Assembly (NCBI GenBank): GCA_905331475.1
Contig: CAJNYU010002957.1
Span: forward strand, 1 to 64,000
Source of the DNA: Rotaria socialis
Taxonomy: Eukaryota > Rotifera > Eurotatoria > Philodinida > Philodinidae
DNA: 64,000 nt
Direction of reading: 5' to 3'
Both the position numbers and the translations under genes were made by a program. This document shows, piece by piece, positions 10,145 to 22,000 of the stretch. Within the stretch, counting starts at the first letter, position 1, and each line of letters opens with the position of its first letter. The notes below the pieces were generated by a model. That model had not been told where the DNA came from. It saw only the letters and a program-made list of their open reading frames with translations, and ran no database searches.

Positions 10145-13109
10145 AATCTAATTAAATAAAACAATTTAAGTATTTTGAGTATTGTTTTTAATATACAAAC
10201 TTTTTATCTTTTTTTAATAATGCGAATGCAAATAATTGATCATAAGTTGGGCAAAATTAGGTAAGATTGCTTAAAAATTCAAATCATAAGTAACTAAACG
10301 AAATAGAAGTAAAAATGAAAAACAAAAGAAAGTTGATGTTTTCATTTATTTAACAGACACATCTGGTGTTGATGTCTTTTTTTTTTCTCAACACATAAAC
10401 AAGACAAACGAAAAGTTACCTGTGAATTCGAAAGATGCACATTTTATGTAAAAGAAACAAAAAAAGAAATGAGAGAGAAACAAAAGAGAAACTAGACAAG
10501 AGCTTTTATTTGTGTTGGCTTATTTTAAAAAAATGCCAATCTTACAAATATTTCCCATTAAATCAACAGATTAGTCTAGAGTGAATAATGAAATGATTAT
10601 CTATTAACCTTGGAAATCTATTCAAATATCAATCGAAAGGATCATTCATCTATTCGAATGTACCAAAAAAAGAAGGTCAAATTGATTGGTTGAATCTTGT
10701 TACCAATAAATAGTTCGTGTAGCAGAGGATTGATGAAAACAGTTATTGTGACCACCTAGCGACAAACATATGATCCTCGGTTATTGTTCGGTATTAATAA
10801 TAAAAGACGTTTGAATGTACCGAGGGCGCCAGCATCACGAGTACATAATGATTCAGGCAGTCGATCGGAAGATTTTTTCTTCAGTACATTTTTTCCTTTA
10901 GAGACAGCCTTCACCCTTGTTCCCCCGCGGTGCTGTGTCTGCGTATGAATAACACCAACTAGTATAGGAGTAGTGTTAGAAACACGGAAAAAAATACGTA
11001 CGAGTAAAACTCAATAGATAAATGGAAATTTTTCAAGATTTATGGATCACTCTTTCGTTATACTACTTTTATGAATTGCTACAAATCAGGTGAATGATTC
11101 TTGTCTACATACGCACATCTAATTATCAATAAACACATTTCTGTGTATGAATATCTGAGAAAATTTATCGTATACTGTACACTCATTAAATCACAAGTTT
11201 GATCATATGCTATTAAATAGTACATGACTTGTAAAATATCGGTACATACTTTTACCTGTTGTTGTTGTTTTGACTATAAACATAAAGGAATGTTGCATCG
11301 TAAAAAAATATTCGAATCATACTCTGTTTTTTTGTTGATACTTGACATCAAAATCCGTTGGTTGGTTGAAGCACCTGAGAAGAAAAATAAAATTGTTATG
11401 TCGATAGTTTCATTTGAAAACGTCACAAAGTCTCATAGGAGCCTAATCATAAATTGCAATGGTTATCGAATTATTATGGTCAGAGTGGTGATGCAGAGAA
11501 TGTCAATTATAGAGAAGTTGATTTAAAATGCACTAAAATAAGATTTGCTTTCTTTCGCTTTTCTCGTGAGTGTCACGTTTCGATTAATCAGCTGATCAAA
11601 GCAATAATTAGTTGTTTTGATTGTCTTGAAGTCCCCAAAACAATCGAGGCTAGACAATTCAATTTTTTTTTCTGTTCTATTAGCATGCAAACAGATCCTT
11701 CAATTAAAAATTTAGAATAAGTATCGATTTAACAACAATCATGTGATTTGAAATAAATAATAAAGATGATGTAACATAAATTTGACTGAAAAATATGTAT
11801 ATAGTTAGGATTCAATTGCAATTGGTCGATAATCACTTTCGAAGGCGTTGTCATACAAGGAAAAATGAACAGTTATTTCTACATAATTAAAATTATTTTT
11901 CACTTCTGTCTCTATGATGGATAAGCATCAGCCAATAACGAATCACGAATATTGTACTGTATTGGTGTTTTTTCAACTTCAAACAAATCTATACAAAACT
12001 TGGTAGCAAATTTTACGTTCGTTTCATACATATGTCATATCAAACATGTATTTACACAGACGAGAAAAATAGTGATGTTAACCTATTTCATGGTGATGAC
12101 GATATATATGAGCTGCGTAATTAAGTTTGTTAGTTTTTTAATTGAGTAGTGTTGACAGTATATCAAGAATCATTGAAAGATCCCATTGATGTTTATCTTT
12201 GAAATATGCAGTATAGATTACATCGGTTTATTAAATCAAGCATATTATCAACCAAGTCACCAACGAGCCAAACTCATTGCTATATACTGTGAAGTAACTC
12301 ATTTGTTGTATACAATAGAATGCATGAATTTTAAGCAACATAGCTATCGATCAATTTAATAAAATATGATTTTCTTTTCCACATATTTTATTATCTCGAT
12401 GATAAATCTTCATATAAAAGTTGATTAAAAGAAAACAAGATCACAGTGCAACTAGTAATTGTTTTTAAACTTACAGTTAGAAAAGAATATATACTAATTA
12501 TTTTGGCACTACAATCTAGTCTTTAAACAGTCTTCGACATCAAATTGATGTCATCAATTGACAGTTGAATCTCTTTTTATCTATGAAATTCTACTTTAAC
12601 GGTTTCAGTCAAATAATTGATGGATCAGAAATACAAACAGGTTTCCAAAATATTTACAAAGTCCTAAATTACATTACGATATATGATTTAAACATAATTC
12701 TACTACTCTCATCGATTGAATTCTATCATATTTTTATTCTATGCGATACTTATTCATTGAAGGTATTTAATTCCGAAAATAATCATTTCATTCAAAAAAT
12801 TACTATTGTTCCCATCTCATGATATGTATTCTCATGCGAAACGACGATTTAAGAAACTCCTAAAGATAAATATCTTTTTTTCAGAGTAGCTATACCATGT
12901 ATGATAAAATAATCAGAAACTCCTAAGCCTCTTCTCATAATAGAAGACCCAGGGTCTTATAGAGTGTCCTTGCATGTTAACTGTTCAACGGCGTCTTTCA
13001 CTTGGGTGTCTTGTAAACTGTCATTTGTTCGTGACGATGAGTAAAAACAAAAAGTTTTATTCGGTCAAATTTATAAAAAAATTACAAAATAAATAAAAAT
13101 ATACAATGA
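10145..13109. other. Gene-poor intergenic, about 3 kb
   Basis: Open frames at 11224-11526 and 12565-12822 (plus) lack recognisable domains, splice context or coding-like composition. A less AT-rich patch at about 10800-10960 (CCTTGTTCCCCCGCGGTG) might be an upstream regulatory region of OXSR1. A perfect palindrome AAGACC-CAG-GGTCTT lies near 12945. Nothing else is recognised. Confidence 0.5.
10147..10156 (-). promoter_or_regulatory. Candidate SL trans-splice acceptor of OXSR1
   Basis: On the minus strand TTATTTAATTAG (AG at 10149-10148) is followed by ATT and then the start codon. A 3' splice site 3 nt before an ATG, with no upstream exon seen, is what SL addition would use. Confidence 0.5.
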
Positions 13110-13345
13110 CAGTTCATTCGGATAAATCCGAGTTAAACAATTGTTTAATTTCAGCATCATCAACTAGAGATATATTTACCATCAATGTTGCTATTAATAT
13201 AATTTGCTAGTTGTTAGATTATCAATTTTTGTAAACGATGATGTCGAATAAAGTGAACGTAAACGTTTCATACACACGAGAGTTAAAATAAAAAGAACTG
13301 ACGAATTTTTACGAAAAGAAAACATAACTTGACATACTTTAAATA
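13110..13345 (-). pseudogene. Broken fragment of CNPPD1 (cyclin-box exon plus intron donor)
   Basis: Read on the minus strand, this closely matches the CNPPD1 gene at about 4655-4940. It encodes CMKRLRSLYSTSSFTKIDNLTTSKLY against YMKRLRSLHSASSLTKIDNLTTSELY, then a one-base loss in TTATATTTAATAG shifts the frame. Similarity continues brokenly through TTGATGATG and TTTAACTCGGATTTA. Upstream similarity includes the intron donor region (AAGTATGTCAAG against AAGTATGTTAAA), so it was copied as DNA, not through mRNA. No functional domain remains. Confidence 0.85.
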
Positions 13346-13439
13346 TGAATTTTACCTTTTTTTTTCTTGTTTTTGTTTTAAGATCTGGAAAAAAAGACAA
13401 AATATAGACTGTTCTAAAACCTATGCATTATTCATATTG

Positions 13440-13902
13440 TTTGAGTCGTGACCGAGGAGTAGCACGCTGCTGGTGCCGTCGTGTCCTGCGTCGCCGACGC
13501 CACTGACGTATGACCCGAAATGGCGACACAACAGCTACTGATCTTGCTCATGGTGGTGCTTGCACTTGTGGCGGTGGAGACTGCGGTGCAGCTCAGTGAT
13601 GGGATTGGTTCGGTTTCTAATTTTCGAAAAATCGATCGGTTCGGTTCGGTTCAAAGTCTCCCAGGTCGTAGAGGTACGGTGGGAAACGGCCGGAAAGCAC
13701 GAGAGAGCGCTGGAAAGGGGAAGCAGTATTCCGACCGGAAATTACAGGATTTTTTTCCTATGGATTCCGGTCAGTTTCCTGTGATTTTCGGCTGGAAGAT
13801 GCCCGAAACACACCGAAAAAAAGCCGTCAATTTCCGACCGTAATACTGCTTCCACGTTCCAGTGGTTGCCTGCCATTTCCCGCCGTACGAGTTCGACCTG
13901 GG
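13440..13902 (+). repeat. GC-rich island ending in a 243-bp foldback
   Basis: About 460 bp with a composition unlike the rest of the window. Positions 13660-13902 form an imperfect inverted repeat. The left arm begins CCCAGGTCGTAGAGGTACGG; the right arm, reverse-complemented, begins CCCAGGTCGAACTCGTACGG. Arms of about 85-90 bp share blocks such as GAAGCAGTATT and run into facing T and A tracts around a 55-60 bp loop. The left part has iterated GGTTCGGTTC. No target duplication was found. It is a foldback or MITE-like element or its remnant. Confidence 0.65.
13520..13843 (+). CDS. Short GC-rich ORF with signal peptide; doubtful
   Basis: A 107-residue frame. The first ~25 residues (MATQQLLILLMVVLALVAVE) would make a good signal peptide. 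The second half overlaps the foldback arm and is basic, without known motifs. The G/C-ending codons are unlike every other gene here. It may be the first exon of a foreign or old secreted protein broken by the foldback, or chance coding in GC-rich DNA. Confidence 0.2.
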   Translation: MATQQLLILLMVVLALVAVETAVQLSDGIGSVSNFRKIDRFGSVQSLPGRRGTVGNGRKARESAGKGKQYSDRKLQDFFPMDSGQFPVIFGWKMPETHRKKAVNFRP

Positions 13903-13957
13903 TAAGTGCGTCAATATTTTTACGCGTTTTATTTTTCTCATCAGCTTAAAAAGGTCT

Positions 13958-14152
13958 ACCAGAGAAATATTACCAACGTCTTATTTTGTTCACTCAAATG
14001 TGCTCTACACAGTGTAATTTTTATTTTTCCTGTATAAAATACTGTTTTGCATGTCTTATGAAAAATACAAAAGAATAAAAAACAAATATTAAATACAGCT
14101 TGCAGAGCACTTCTCAGTGAACAAAACAAGATGTTACTCGCGTTTCTCTGGT
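13958..14152. repeat. 195-bp foldback repeat
   Basis: The left end ACCAGAGAAA pairs with the right end TTTCTCTGGT. Arms of about 70 bp share TTTTGTTCACT and GTGCTCT blocks with scattered mismatches. The spacer is AT-rich. It lies only 55 bp from the GC-rich foldback, but the arm sequences differ, so it is a second element. No coding capacity. Confidence 0.65.
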
Positions 14153-14910
14153 GGATCATTCAAAAGTTATGAGAAGAGCAAAATATTTACTTTCTGAGCG
14201 TCCGAATAGCGAAACATTCCAGTTTTGAGCGTTTAAACGCATTTTAAAGCTTTGCCTGCTTGTACGAAATAAAATGACTGTCATCGTCATCATCACTTAC
14301 TGTATCAGCAGATTCACATTGTGAGGTCGAACTTCTACGTAAAAATGTATTTATCAATTCATCAAAAGCTGTACCATGATATGATGTGACTTTCTTTCAT
14401 GATGAAACAGATAAACAACGAATTTTTCTTATTCTCTTTCTAGATGATTTGAACTGTTTTCGTTTATTTACACTTTGATAAACAGAATGTACAAAACAAA
14501 TTTATTTCAGATTTCTATTAGAAACTCGAATGGGCACCGACATCAATGAATACCGTTTTTGTACGCGTGTCGATTCATGAGGTACACTGCTATATAGCGC
14601 CTCCTACTCAGCACGTACGTGTCAACAGACGTACTCAGAGTGACGCGTCATGTATAAATTGTTTAAGTTTTGACGATTTTCTCTGTGCTCAATTCAATTA
14701 ATTTGTTGTGATTAATAACTTTCTAACAAATCTCGATCAAAAATCCATTGATGATGACGATGTCACCAAGAAATGAGATGATTGGTCGATCTTCGATGAC
14801 ACAGTGGTCCAATATTACCCTTAGAAAATAATCACTCGTGCAAAGAACAATTCAACACATTTAGCTACTTTAAAAAAATTGATTAAAAAAAATATCTTTT
14901 TCAAATTTAC
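14153..14910 (+). other. Upstream region of TMED2
   Basis: No gene is seen. Direct upstream DNA includes ACGCGTCATGTATAAATTG (about 14642), which could be a weak TATA-type promoter, and a T-rich stretch just before the ATG. Confidence 0.35.
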
Positions 14911-15766
14911 ATGGCTTGGAATTCAATTTTATTGTTGTTATTCATCGCTCTCGTATCATTCAAATATACAGTTGGATATTATGTAGTAGTTGATGCTCAC
15001 TCAGATGAATGTTTTTTTGAAAAATTAACATCTGGTACAAAATTATTATTAACATATGAAGTAATCGAAGGTGGTTTTCTTGATATCGATGTTAAAGTAA
15101 ATATTTGTATATCTTTTCATTGAATATTTATATTTCGGTAATTTTGCATTTCTAGATAACTGGTCCTGATCAAAAAGAAATTTATCGTGGTGATCGAGAA
15201 TCTAGTGGAAAAACAACATTTTCAGCTCATATGGATGGTAAATGAAATTGATACGATGATTTATATTTTTTATTCTTATCTATATTAATTTAGGTACTTA
15301 TACAATATGTTTCAGTAATAGAATGTCAACAATGACACCGAAAATGGTTATGTTTACAATGGTAGCTGGTGATACACCTAAACTTGAAGTGGGTAGTGGC
15401 ACAGCAGGTGAAAATATTACACGTAAATATATTTCGTTTTTTTCTTATCGAAAGAGTGAAATGATTTTTTTTCTGTTATAGTTCATCATAATAAACTAGA
15501 AGAATTAGTTGCTGAATTATCAGCTTCATTAACGAATGTTAAACACGAACAAGAATTTATGGAAGTAAGAGAACGTATTCATCGTGCAAGTAAGTGTTAA
15601 CAATGTATAGTTGACATATAAAATAACCGATGTCATTTTAGTTAATGAAAATACAAATTCTCGTGTTGTTATGTGGTCATGCTTTGAAGCTTTTATTCTC
15701 TTAGCTATGGCATTCGGTCAAGTTTATTATCTTAAACGATTTTTTGAAGTTCGCCGAGTTGTATAG
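14911..15766 (+). CDS. TMED2: TMED2 / p24 beta cargo receptor
   Basis: Five or more exons with short introns, beginning 14911-15096, 15156-15237 and 15294 onward. A signal peptide ([22 protein letters not shown]) precedes the GOLD domain, with [36 protein letters not shown] and [13 protein letters not shown]. The coiled stalk [30 protein letters not shown] follows, then one membrane helix and the cytoplasmic tail [13 protein letters not shown], which matches animal TMED2. The tail's FF motif binds COPII and COPI coats. The protein cycles between ER and Golgi and helps load cargo, including GPI-anchored proteins. Length (about 200 residues) is normal. Identity is very secure. Confidence 0.96.
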
Positions 15767-16971
15767 AAACAGGAAAGAAAAAGATAGTTTTATTGAATTA
15801 TTAAAGAATAGACTAACATCATATCTCGGATAAACATCAACTATTGGCCTGTTTTTTCTCGTACCATATCTTCCTCTTTTTGTTTTTCCATTAGTTCTGT
15901 ATCTGTTCGTTCAGGAGTTTTCGAATGTGCTTCTCATTGGTTTTTATTGTTATTTTGAAATAAAGAAAATCGTTCCGTTGATATGTTGGCAATGAGCATT
16001 CATGGTTTTTTTTAAAATATTGTCTTGAATAAAAAGTAAGTTTATGTTTTTCAAAGTAAGAATTGATGGAAACTTGAAAGTGAACATGAGAAAAGTAAAA
16101 TTCATAGTTGAAGGTATTTTTATTGTTAATATTTTATTTCTTCAAGGCAATAAAAACTAATTATTGTGTAGAAATATTATGATCTACTGCAGTTTACATT
16201 TCAAAAAAAAAGTGACAGCTATTAATAAGCAAAACTGAAGGATTATTTGTATGCATCAGTGACACTCGTTTCATCTGTAGCTTTCATGTAAAAATGAGAT
16301 AAATACATTAAATTTTTGTCTGAATATTTACTGTTGTGCAAAGTAGTTATTGTCTGTCCATAACAATTCAATTGTTCTTATTTGGATAGTTATCCAAGAA
16401 AACAAAAATCAGCTCAGCTGATCAGAGTAATCAGTAAATTTACCGACATAAAACACGATCGTTCATAGGAGAGACTCAATAGAATAAGCCCACTTCTACG
16501 TCCATGTTGAAAAGCACGAGTACAGTGAATGGCTTTCATAAAAAAACACAACATTCACTGTATGATTAGTTATGATTCGGGTGTTGGCGTGACGTGATAA
16601 ATATTTGTTACTTTGTATCTATCATTCAGTTATCATCTATGTCACACTCTTTTGCTCACATAGTTTCATGCAGCTAACTCGTGAAAGTCATTGCATAATT
16701 TATTAGAAATATCATTAAATTATAGAGTACATCGTATACTGTAGCGAATATCTAACTAAGGTATTCAAATAACAAAATATTCGTTTTAAAAGCAGTAATT
16801 GATTCATTTTGGTTTTGATATTAAAGAGCTATATTTGAACATGGGGGAAATGCAGATCCAACAAAAGCTAATCCCGATTGAAATATTTGTATTTGCTTTG
16901 CGTTATTTTTAATAAAAAAGAAAGAATAAAAAATCACAATTAGAAAAAAAGACACAGTAAAATAATTAGAA
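15767..16971. other. Convergent intergenic, 1.2 kb
   Basis: Presumed 3' UTRs of TMED2 and the annexin gene plus AT-rich spacer. An 11-bp hairpin TACAGTGAATG..CATTCACTGTA lies near 16510-16555. No gene is recognised. Confidence 0.45.
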
Positions 16972-18481
16972 TTAATGAGTGCGCGTGGTTTTAAATACAC
17001 TGACAACTTTATCGAATGCTTCGTGTGATGGGTTTCTTCTCATTCCATTGCCAGTCGTCGGTGATTGTGTTGCTTGAGTTAGTGTTCCTGCACTAGTCGA
17101 GTTAGTACCATACGAGTGATCAAAATGAACTTTTCCGTCTTCATCATCTGTTATATCATGTCCGTGTGTTATAATAAGAATAAGTAAGCGTTTGATTTCT
17201 AAAATATCAACACGACTATTAATTGTTTGATCAAGTGTTTCGTCATAGATTTTTGAGTATTCTAAACCGATTTCACGTAAATCCTTTTCTTCATGACCAA
17301 TGATTGTACGTGATAGCGTTACATAATCAATGGGTGTTTTATCTAATGCCTGTCGAATTACTTTAGCAAGATAACCACTCGGTAATCGTACATATTCAAC
17401 CATATCTTGAAAACATTCGATTTCAATTTTTCCTTGAAATTCATGTTCAATCGCTACTTGTATTGGTCGTCCATATTTATCTTCGTACATGTCAAATATA
17501 GCCGATAATTGAGAAAAAGAATCATGTGTAAATATTTTTATAAATGTCTCATAATCAATACCAGGAGAACCTTCACCAACTTCATACAATTTCTTTCCTA
17601 TAACTTTCGCCATTGTTGCTGAATAGCCAGATGCTTCGTAACGTTTACCTTCGAGTAATTCTTTTAGTAAATTTGTTGCAATACTTTCACTACCTTGAAC
17701 AATTTCAATATCTTTTTGTACAGGACTTTCAAATAAATTTTCATATGATTCTTTAAATTTTTTTATATCATCATTATCTAATGGTAATAAGATTTCCACC
17801 AATTTTTTTGTTATATCATAATCGATCTTTTTCAATTGTTTATGTGTAAGTAAATCATGAAAGTCACGTACGTATAGTTCGATCGGTTCGATTAACATCG
17901 CTAAAGTACACGAGCGCATCGGTGATTCTGGTTTTTCAATGACCAGATCAATTAAATTATATTCATATTCAAATTCAAGATCACGAACAAGAATAATACG
18001 TTGTTCACACGTATAGTTCGATAGAAAATGAAGAATATAGTTTAAATCCAATGTATGTGCTGTCATACATTGTTTCACAATTTTGCTTAAAAATTTTGTA
18101 TCACGTTTATAGTCGAAGTCGGATGCATGTCCAAATGAGGAAACAGTTACTTGACGCTAAAAATTCTTTGTTTAAATTTTCTTTTTTAAACATCTAATAA
18201 AAAAATTCGTTACCTTTTTTTCAATTTTAGTTGGTGAGTGATTAAATGAGAAATGCATGCTTATATGTTATTTTAAAAAAACACGATGTATAAGTATGAA
18301 AGGTTAAATTTATACGTGAGTTATATAATGTTAGTTTTTTATAACATATAAGAAATTCTCGAATACTTACTGGTAAACGTCTGTCTAATTTCGCCAGATC
18401 ACTTTCATACGTTTTTGATCTAACTAATGTTGTTACTTTTTTCATATCGTGATGTGAAATTCTACGGAGTAAACTTGACAT
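16972..18481 (-). CDS. Divergent annexin
   Basis: Exon 1 (18371-18481, MSSLLRRISHHD) joins in phase 0 to exon 2 (16972-18156), giving 431 residues. Annexin-fold repeats are clear in the second half: GYSATMAKVIGKKLYEVGEGSPGIDYETFIKIFTHDSFSQL..MYEDKYGRPIQVAIEHEF, then VRLPSGYLAKVIRQAL..IDYVTLSRTIIGHEEKDLREIGLEY. The first two repeats are weaker. Annexins bind acidic phospholipids through GxGT-type calcium loops. Here repeat 3 keeps GEGS, but repeat 4 has DKTP in that place, so calcium binding is probably reduced. The Ser/Thr-rich C-terminal tail (about 60 residues) is outside the fold. Minus-strand TATAAAAG at 18658-18651 could serve the promoter. Annexin fold membership is confident; orthology is not assigned. 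Confidence 0.85.
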
Positions 18482-19049
18482 AGTTCTTTTTTTTTCTTCT
18501 TCTTCTCTCTAACGAATTGGCCACGAGAAAAAAGTAAAACGAATTAAAATGGCAGCGTAGTAATACTTATATGAGGATGATATTTATGTGAGAAAAAGTG
18601 TAGTAGAAAGAAAAAACAAAACAAGAAGCTGCAAGTTTCTCCTATCACGCCTTTTATATTTATGAGTCGATAGCAAGTACGGTACGAAACATGTTTATTG
18701 TAAGTCATGCTTCGTCGATTTGTCTCTAAGTAGGAACAGAGTAAATGTTTTGTTCACCGTAAATAAAGAAGAATATTTTGAAGACGAGACGTACATGCTT
18801 ACTATCTCAACTGGATGCAACACTTAGTCATCTTTTTTTTCTCCTTTTCTTTCGATTAAACTTTATGATCATACTTCGAGCTTGCAATTGAAGAGTATTT
18901 CACAGGACAAAGTTTAATAGATTGAAAGGGCATTCGCAAGATATATTCAACAAAATCATACGAATTCAAATCGTTCAACCATAAACTGATGAACTTTAAA
19001 GCAAATGATCAATTTCATTGTGCTATTTACGACGATTTATTTGTTTTAT
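18482..19049. other. Intergenic upstream of annexin
   Basis: A candidate TATA box for annexin (minus strand, 18651-18658, 170 nt before its ATG) is followed by purine-rich DNA. The rest is the 3' flank of the methyltransferase. Nothing else is seen. Confidence 0.4.
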
Positions 19050-22000
19050 TCAAGATGAATATCTATCAATAATGTCTCTTATTGCACGAATTTGATCGGG
19101 ACCAACATGACAACATCCGCCAATGTATTTTATACCAGTATCAATGTACGAATGAATAAACGATGTGATTGATTGACCTTGACTATCGAATATCCTAAGG
19201 TGACAAAATAAACAGGCAAGTCTGAACATATATCAAAACGAAAACGAGATTATTTTCTTTTTACTGCTTTTCAGCATCCCATGTAACACCAGCATTTGGA
19301 TAGGCAATGAAATCACGATCGATATTATTCATTTGTTTTATAAGAGGAACAACCGTTTCTGGATGTACACAATTCACACCAACAGCTATAATTTGATCTG
19401 GAGATTTAAGACAAACAGATGCAGCTGCTTCTTCAATTGGTTCACCATGTGCTGTCAATTTAGAATCCTAAATATAAATGATTATTAGAAATAGCTATCC
19501 GCGAGCACTTATTCATTTGTGTTGTTTCTTCTGAACAACAGCAAAGTCAAGATAACTTGGTGACCGCACATATCGTCGCACGGCACTTCGTCGCAATCAT
19601 TTCGTCGCAATCATTTCGTCGCACGACACTTCGTCGCAGAAAAATTCTTTTCGTTCTGTTCGTCCCTATCTATTTGTCGCATCTCTCTTAATGAATTATT
19701 CTTTTTGTGTATAACCAATGGAAAGTTTATGAGTTAATTTCTCTATATTTTGTGCATAATACACATAACATAATGAGGAACAGATTGAGAAAAGAAATAA
19801 TCTAAAGAAATAAAATGAACTAAAGAGTAATGTTGCCTNTATCTCTTGCAATATTTCATTTATTGTACGTTATTTCCATTGGTTGTACACAAAAAGAATA
19901 ATTCATTAAGAGAGATGCGACAAATAGATAGGGACGAACAGAACGAAAAGAATTTTTCTGTGACGAAGTGTCGTGCGACGAAATGTTCTGCGACGAAGTG
20001 ATCGTGCGACGAAATGATTGCGACGAAGTGAACGCGAAGAAGTGTCGTGCGACGATATGTACTAGTGCCGATAACTTATAAACTGAATAACTATTTTCTT
20101 TTTAAATATGCATAAAAAATATGGCTTAATTATCATGTTTTGTTTTTTATGCTCACTATCAAAAAAAACATGTTAATGTCACAAGGTGAAATGGCGGTAT
20201 TTTCGTTGCTCTGATTACATTTTCATTTATGGCATATGATTCAAAAAGATTATATTGGCCTATAGAACTAAACTTTTCCCTATCGTTCTTCAATTATCAA
20301 ATCATAGCATACGTCATAGAAAATGTTCTCTAATCACAAAAATTTACACCTATGGTTCATCATCATTTTGTTTTTTAGTAGATCGTTTAATATTTACCTG
20401 ACAATTGAAAGAAAGCCATGCTTTTACATTAGGAAATTCTCTCAGTAGTTCAGCGAGTGCTTCAGCTTCTTTTTTCGATGGTATTGTTTCGAAAGCAATG
20501 AAAGTAGGTTCAGCACGAGCTAAGATCGCCAAACGTGGTCGATGCCAATCTTTAAATTTCTAGTGAAACAAAGAAATAACAATTAATTAATTAGAATATA
20601 CAGAAAAACAAAATACTTCGATCGTCATCGAATCTGTATACCATCCATTAAATTCGCTACCATCACATAACATGGCTCCATAAGGACCAATTGAACCTGC
20701 TACAGAACACTGCGCTCTTTCTTCATCTATATTAGAAGAAATTTATAATTCATTGTATTGACTCTATTTTCAAAATCCAAACTGACCAATCACATTTTGA
20801 GCTATTTTTACCGAATTAAAGATAATTTCTTCTGCTTGTTCATGAGATAGTTGATGATGCTTCATTAGACTATCAACCGTTACTTGATATGTAGCAGTTG
20901 AAATGATGTCACATTTAGCTTGAACAAAACTGAATTATGGATCAATGAAATATTCATTATAAATTGATTCATGGTAGACTTACGCTCGATGTGCTTTTAC
21001 GAGTTGTTCTTGTGCATTTACCAATGTTCTTCCAGACCTTATAAAAATATATAACAAAAATAATTTTGAGAAATTTACTCTTGATTCTTTCTCGTGATCA
21101 AGATCATTATTAGAAAAGTCTAGAAGACTAACACATGAAGCGTTTTTAGGTTATACCTATTTATATAAGAAAAATTTGTAACACATTTCGATTGTTCAAT
21201 CAATATTTTCACCCAATGACAAATAACTGAAAGGTGTTCTGATTCAGAGCTCAACGCGGTAATTATTAATTATAGTACCATTAGTAATAATTAATATAGT
21301 CTCAATTTGCTGTCAACGAAGAAACATCGCAGTAGAAAAATCAAATTAATATAATTATTATTCGGAAATACGTAGATTATCTTAATGAGGCTGTTCAGTT
21401 TTTATTATTTATAATGCGCATTATATAAATAAGGAAAAGCTGTCGTGTTTTGAGAACAATATTTTTTATTTTTTTGAATACTATAGTGTAGTAAATTTAA
21501 CATTATCAAATAGCTGTTAATTTTCAGGCATTCCTCTGTATATAATTTCAACGCATTGTAGCAGTTAATTTTTAGCACTCTCTCTCTCTCTCTCTCTCTT
21601 TCACACATCCGATACGTGTTTGTTAAAAGCAAATAGAAAACTCATCAATTATTAGTAGCGATATAATAATTAATTAGTACTTTAATATCGGCATGCACAC
21701 ACTGCCACGAATGCTAGTAAGTCGAGTCGTTGCACTATCACAACTAGGGGCGTAACCAGGGGGTCTGGGGGAGGGGGAGGCCTAGGCTCCCCCCTACAAT
21801 TTTTTTCTGGTGACGCCCCTAGTCACAACTTTCAATTAATGATGCCTAATAAAAATATTGACTGGGCAATAAAAATGTGCTAAATTCAAACTTCATTTCT
21901 CTACGAACTTCTAATAACTATCTTGCATATGTTGTCGTAGAAAAAATATCAAGCAATATGGTAGACTCTTATTTGTTAGGCTTAATGAAAGAGAAGTTAT

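Noticed and set aside
11224..11526. 100-codon plus-strand frame in the gene-poor region
   Set aside because: No recognisable motif and no neighbouring exons.
12565..12822. 85-codon plus-strand frame
   Set aside because: Composition is that of AT-rich random sequence; no family character.
16508..16556. Hairpin TACAGTGAATG..CATTCACTGTA as a microRNA precursor
   Set aside because: Only 11 bp pair and the flanks do not extend the stem; no known mature sequence matches.
20057..20072. GTACTAGTGCCG, resembling the 5' part of miR-252
   Set aside because: It is the terminal repeat of the foldback element; no precursor hairpin with a second miR-252 arm can be drawn.
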